NCBI GenBank assembly: GCA_025210395.1
Contig: JAOARV010000006.1
Coordinates: forward strand, 124,001 to 188,000
Length of the DNA stretch: 64,000 nt
Direction: 5' to 3'
From: Marinisporobacter sp.
GTDB taxonomy: Bacteria; Bacillota; Clostridia; Peptostreptococcales; Thermotaleaceae
The first letter of the stretch is position 1. Each line of letters opens with the position of its first letter. Below are positions 61,212 to 64,000 of the stretch, one piece after another. The notes beneath the pieces are model-generated. The model was given only the letters and a program-made list of their open reading frames with translations, searched no databases and was not told the origin of the DNA. Both the position numbers and the translations under genes were made by a program.

Positions 61212-61240
61212 ATTTTACTCTATCTGAGAAAAATTTTCAA
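61212..61240 (-). promoter_or_regulatory. Probable promoter of the DUF917 gene
   Basis: On the minus strand TTGAAA (61235-61240) and TAAAAT (61212-61217), 17-base spacer. Confidence 0.65.
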
Positions 61241-61342
61241 AAAAATCGTCCAACAGCATTCGACATTTATAGGAACAAACCAAGCATGAGAAGCTAGTGG
61301 AAGTATAGTGAAATTAGGAGAGCGTGTGGGCATTAAATGCAG

Positions 61343-61384
61343 AACTCTAGAATAGGTATGAGGACTTATTCTAGAGTTTTTATT
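61343..61384 (+). terminator. Orphan terminator-like hairpin
   Basis: 12-bp perfect stem AACTCTAGAATA (61343-61354) / TATTCTAGAGTT (61367-61378) followed by TTTATTAT. No intact plus-strand gene precedes it in 61241-61342, so it may be left from a lost gene. The rest of 61241-61495 shows no gene. Confidence 0.6.
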
Positions 61385-61479
61385 ATATATATGAAAATGT
61401 GAAGATGGGATAGGAAAATAAAGGAAATAAGTTGCGAGGAAAGTCATTTAGAAGGAGTTTTTGCAAAACACAAAAAATG

Positions 61480-61680
61480 GAAACATTAGATGTAGTCAAC
61501 AGCCCACCAATTAGGCTAATTTGAAGGGATGGGCTTGTAACTCTACTACATGTGGTAAACGATATAATATATCTCCCACTTCAAACATAGGTTACATTAG
61601 GGTGGTTGATAGCACCCCTACAGCGAAGAGTATATCTATGCTGTAATGCCATTATGGTACTTAATTCCCTTTTGGCGTAT
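61480..61680 (-). ncRNA. Predicted omega-RNA (right-end RNA) of the TnpB element
   Basis: By analogy with ISDra2, the TnpB guide RNA comes from the 3' end of tnpB plus the element's right end. On this strand the right end has a hairpin (61502-61536, AGCCCA/TGGGCT outer arms and AATTA/TAATT inner arms), then TGTTGAC, then the first flanking bases. The predicted guide is the 16 bases just past TTGAC, minus strand 61495 to 61480. The 5' boundary is approximate. Confidence 0.6.
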
Positions 61681-62793
61681 ATTAATAGCACCGATTCTAT
61701 CATCATTACTTGTATATTTACATTTGCAACAAGTAAATGTATGAGTTTGATAGTTTCGGTTGTTTTTATGTGTGAAGCCACATTTTGGACATGCTTGACT
61801 AGTATATTTAGGATCTACTGTAATAACTTTTATGTTTTTCATAGAAGCTTTATATTCTATAAAAAATTTTAATTGAGAGAAAGCCCAAGACATACGAAGA
61901 TATCTATATTTATTTTGTACAGAAGCATATAAATTAATATTAGTTAAATCTTCAAGCACAACAAGAGAATTTTCCCCAGCAAAATTTAAGAGTGCCTTAC
62001 TGACACAATGATTCACATTGGTCATAAAACGGTTTTCTCTACCACTTAACGTTTTGAGTTTTCTTTTTGCAGATTTTGTACCTTGTGCTTGTAAAGATTT
62101 TCTTAACTTAATATACTTTGATCTAATTTGTTTGACTTGGTTACCACGAATAAAAAGATGATTACTTTTACTATCTATAGCAGTTGCTAAAAATCGCATA
62201 CCTAGATCAATACCAATAACATTAGTAATGTTATTATTCACTTCAATTTCTTTTTTACATGCAATATGAAGATAAAATTTTCCTTTTTTATAAATTAAAG
62301 TTGCAGTACCAAAGTTCCAAGAACCATCAAAGTATTGTTCTTGTCCTTTTGTTATAAAAGCTAATTTTATTCTCTTATTGAGTGTTCCTATACTTACTAA
62401 TCCATCTTTAGTAAATGAATAATCCCTATTATAGGAATACTGGAATTTAGACTTTTTATAAATAGCTAAAGTATTTTCTTGATTAGATTTCATACTTTTA
62501 TAGGTACTTGCAACTACAGAACAAACATTGCAAGCCATTTGAGATTTTAAACTGAATTGTTTACGCAAATCATTATAAACAAGCTTTTGTAGCTTATTGA
62601 AAGAGGATACTAAATTATTATAATAAGCTATTTTAGAAGTATAATTTAATGCTAATTTAATAGCTTTTATTGTGTCAATAAGTTGCTTTTTTTGTTCTTC
62701 ATTAGGTAATAATTTAATCTTGGCAGTTAAGATTAATTCCATAGATACATCACCTTTTTAATTATTCAGTAGCAATTGTATATTAACATAATT
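61496..62793 (-). mobile_element. IS200/IS605-type element carrying tnpB only
   Basis: About 1.3 kb. Read on the minus strand, TTGAT (62794-62798) sits 51 bases before the tnpB start and TTGAC (61496-61500) ends the right side just past a terminal hairpin. These equal the left target site and right cleavage site I recall for ISDra2. A weak left-end stem (TAATTAT / ATAATTA) lies inside the left boundary. No terminal inverted repeats or target duplications are expected in this family. No tnpA is present, so it needs a transposase in trans. Confidence 0.65.
61636..62742 (-). CDS. tnpB: RNA-guided endonuclease TnpB
   Basis: 368 residues, the compact TnpB size. The N-terminal helical/WED-like part starts MELILTAKIKLLPNEEQKKQL. 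RuvC catalytic residues are all present: Asp179 (VIGIDLGMRF), Glu264 (LVVLEDL), Asp348 (NDDRIGAINI). The zinc ribbon has CPKC (318-321) and CCKC (338-341). VDPKYTSQACPKCG is the conserved entry to the ribbon. It should be an active nuclease guided by the element's omega-RNA, which helps the element persist at its excised site. AAAAAGGTGATG precedes the ATG. The flanks are decayed genes, suggesting an integration-prone region. Confidence 0.94.
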   Translation of the reverse strand: MELILTAKIKLLPNEEQKKQLIDTIKAIKLALNYTSKIAYYNNLVSSFNKLQKLVYNDLRKQFSLKSQMACNVCSVVASTYKSMKSNQENTLAIYKKSKFQYSYNRDYSFTKDGLVSIGTLNKRIKLAFITKGQEQYFDGSWNFGTATLIYKKGKFYLHIACKKEIEVNNNITNVIGIDLGMRFLATAIDSKSNHLFIRGNQVKQIRSKYIKLRKSLQAQGTKSAKRKLKTLSGRENRFMTNVNHCVSKALLNFAGENSLVVLEDLTNINLYASVQNKYRYLRMSWAFSQLKFFIEYKASMKNIKVITVDPKYTSQACPKCGFTHKNNRNYQTHTFTCCKCKYTSNDDRIGAINIRQKGIKYHNGITA

Positions 62794-63166
62794 ATCAAAG
62801 GAAAAGTAATGAAAAAATATGGTTTTTTTATAAAAATTATAGGAATTAATCATCAATTTGTACAAGATAGAAATATTTATATCATAAATTTAATGAAATT
62901 GAAATATAGAAATAGCTAATTTCAAATTTGAATAATTAAGAATAAAAGAGAGGATTAAAATCTTAGAAAGAAGGATTCTTATAGATTAAAAAAATTTTGA
63001 CTAAATAGAGGTGAAAAGTTATAAGAATGAAGATATAATTTTGGAAAAGTTTGTGATAAAATTATATAAAATGGGAAAATGATGAATTTTATGTAATTGG
63101 TGGACAATTAATTATAGTGATGTATTATTTAAACCATAAATTAGCTTATATTGAGAGGAGAAAACA
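62794..63166. other. Non-coding, gene-decay interval
   Basis: About 370 strongly AT-rich bases with stops in all frames. Apart from the TnpB element's left target site and GAGAGGAG ahead of the next frame, I find no features. Probably degraded sequence from genes lost around the insertion. Confidence 0.4.
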
Positions 63167-63412
63167 ATGAGATTTAAAATAGAATTAGAATTAAATGATG
63201 ATAGTAAAGAAATTCTCATTGGAGAGTGTAAGTACTTAAATACGAAAGTAGATACAGATATATTTTATAAGTTAGTTGAAAAAGCTAATTGTATAAATTG
63301 GAATAAAGGTAATAGAACAGAGCATTATGTATTATTTTCGAAATTGGGATTTACAGATCACTTGCTAGAAGTATCTAAAAAAAGAGATGATTTATTGCTT
63401 GTTTCATTATAA
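63167..63412 (+). pseudogene. C-terminal remnant of a DUF234-type ATPase (PD-(D/E)XK end)
   Basis: 81 codons. KEILIGECKYLNTKVDTDIFYKLVEKANCINW...EHYVLFSKLGFTDHLLEVSKKRDDLLLVSL matches the DUF234 C-terminus that follows the ATPase and winged-helix domains in archaeal-type ATPases; GECKY holds the ExK nuclease-like motif. The ATPase part and the usual W-x-x-x-x-EID start of the domain are missing, and nothing related precedes it, so it is a fragment. An ATG with GAGAGGAG upstream could still let it be translated. Confidence 0.7.
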
Positions 63413-64000
63413 ACTGTTAAAATATTTTTATGAAAATACAGAGGAAGAGCATACCTACTTATTTGATGGATTAAAAATAAAAAAATATGAAGAAATTATG
63501 AAAAAACAAGGGAAATACCCTGTGGTCTACCTTACCTTTAAAGACATTAAAAAAGATGATTTTAAAGGTTTTTTTGAAGTATTAAAGGCAATCATTTCAA
63601 AAGAATATGGAGAACATAAATATGTAATTGAAAAAGGTTTTTTAGAGGGAGAAGAAAAAGAATATTTTAATAAAATATTATATAAAAAAGGAAGCTTAGA
63701 AGATTATGAATTAAGCTTAGGGTATTTAACCAAGTTTTTATATGATTATCATAAAACAAAAGCAATCATTTTGATAGATGAATATGATGTACCTATACAA
63801 GAAGGGTATTTAAAGGATTATTATGAAAAATTAATCGGGTTTATGAGAAACTTATTATTAGGTGGATTTAAGGATAATATATATCTTGAAAAGGCAGTGC
63901 TTACAGGAATATTAAGAGTTGCAAAGGAAAGTATATTTTCAGGGCTAATTTGGTATAGGAAAAGAGAGTGAAAAGTTTTATCATTCCTTTGTATTGGGAA
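63413..64000 (+). pseudogene. Remnant of an AAA-ATPase-like / PD-(D/E)XK gene (PF09820-DUF1703 type) with two deletions
   Basis: The family normally starts with a Walker A segment (RPRRFGKT...LKYFFEN). Here the match begins only at LLKYFYENTEEEHTYLFDGLKIKKYEEIMKKQGKYPVVYLTFKDIK, so the first ~50 residues, including the P-loop, are gone. It continues through KAIILIDEYDVPIQEGY (Walker B) to TGILRVAKESIFSGL near 63945. It then jumps, in another frame, to GIGKESEKFYHSFVLG (from about 63953), which belongs to the nuclease part much further on. An internal deletion plus frameshift is therefore likely. It runs off the window. Confidence 0.72.

Noticed and set aside
61241-61342. Possible remnant of a coding region ending before the orphan hairpin (frame ending GERVGIKCRTLE)
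   Set aside because: Too short and interrupted by stops; no family recognised, so not called as a pseudogene.
62850-63160. Possible upstream pieces of the DUF234 ATPase
   Set aside because: Stops in every frame and no recognisable ATPase or winged-helix motif.
1-64000. CRISPR arrays, tRNA or rRNA genes, prophage
   Set aside because: No regularly spaced repeats, no tRNA cloverleaf with CCA end or rRNA signature, and no phage structural genes were seen.

Overview
This is a low-GC, gene-dense window that reads as the chromosome of an anaerobic, spore-forming clostridium (Clostridia, Bacillota). The evidence is the AT-rich sequence, strong AGGAGG-type ribosome binding sites, Firmicute leader RNAs (SAM-I riboswitch, T-box, M-box), a GerS-like germination lipoprotein next to alr, a YitT protein, CsaB, a split transketolase and FtsEX with an M23 peptidase. 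I saw no rRNA, tRNA or CRISPR array. Species cannot be fixed from the sequence alone.

Layout. 1-3.2 kb: the end of an exosortase (XrtK type, entering from outside the window) overlapping its dedicated MSEP-CTERM membrane substrate. 3.2-6.3 kb: small membrane, LRR and secreted coiled-coil proteins, with a 148-bp palindromic MITE-like repeat. 6.3-9.1 kb: methionine ABC importer metNIQ behind a SAM-I riboswitch with a clear sigma-A promoter. 9.2-11.9 kb: a YerC/TrpR-like regulator, a zinc-ribbon membrane protein, and a padR / DUF1700 (HAAS) / DUF4097 (toastrack) envelope-stress-type operon. 11.9-14.0 kb: ilvD behind a T-box whose specifier reads AUC (Ile). 14.1-15.8 kb: mgtE behind an M-box; between the M-box terminator and mgtE lies a 32-codon upstream ORF carrying a PLPKRK motif like that of the enterobacterial MgtL leader peptide.

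15.9-21.3 kb: a coiled-coil protein, acpS, nnr, a gerS-like lipoprotein, alr and a mazEF-type toxin-antitoxin pair. 21.3-27.7 kb: exported polysaccharide-active proteins (phosphodiester glycosidase family, GH26-like), a UPF0316 membrane protein and a secreted protein. 27.7-33.3 kb: a cell-wall polymer operon in which the lipid II flippase MurJ is fused in frame to a DUF5693 protein across an A7 tract, followed by csaB and a WecG/TagA glycosyltransferase. 33.3-40.5 kb: YitT, split transketolase, PrcB-like and LysM proteins, and a Lon-family protease. 40.5-44.1 kb: 5-formyl-THF cyclo-ligase, ftsE, ftsX and an EnvC-like M23 peptidase, which together form a division/sporulation hydrolase-activation unit.

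44.2-55.3 kb: a nucleotidyltransferase/phosphomutase-like fusion, apparently initiated at AUU, followed by a 2849-residue cyclic beta-1,2-glucan synthase-like protein. 55.3-61.2 kb: a membrane protein, mutY, a chemoreceptor and a DUF917 gene with repeated operator-like motifs. 61.5-64 kb is accessory: a tnpB-only IS200/IS605-type element with TTGAT/TTGAC ends and a predicted omega-RNA guide, then decaying AAA-ATPase/PD-(D/E)XK gene fragments that run to the window edge.
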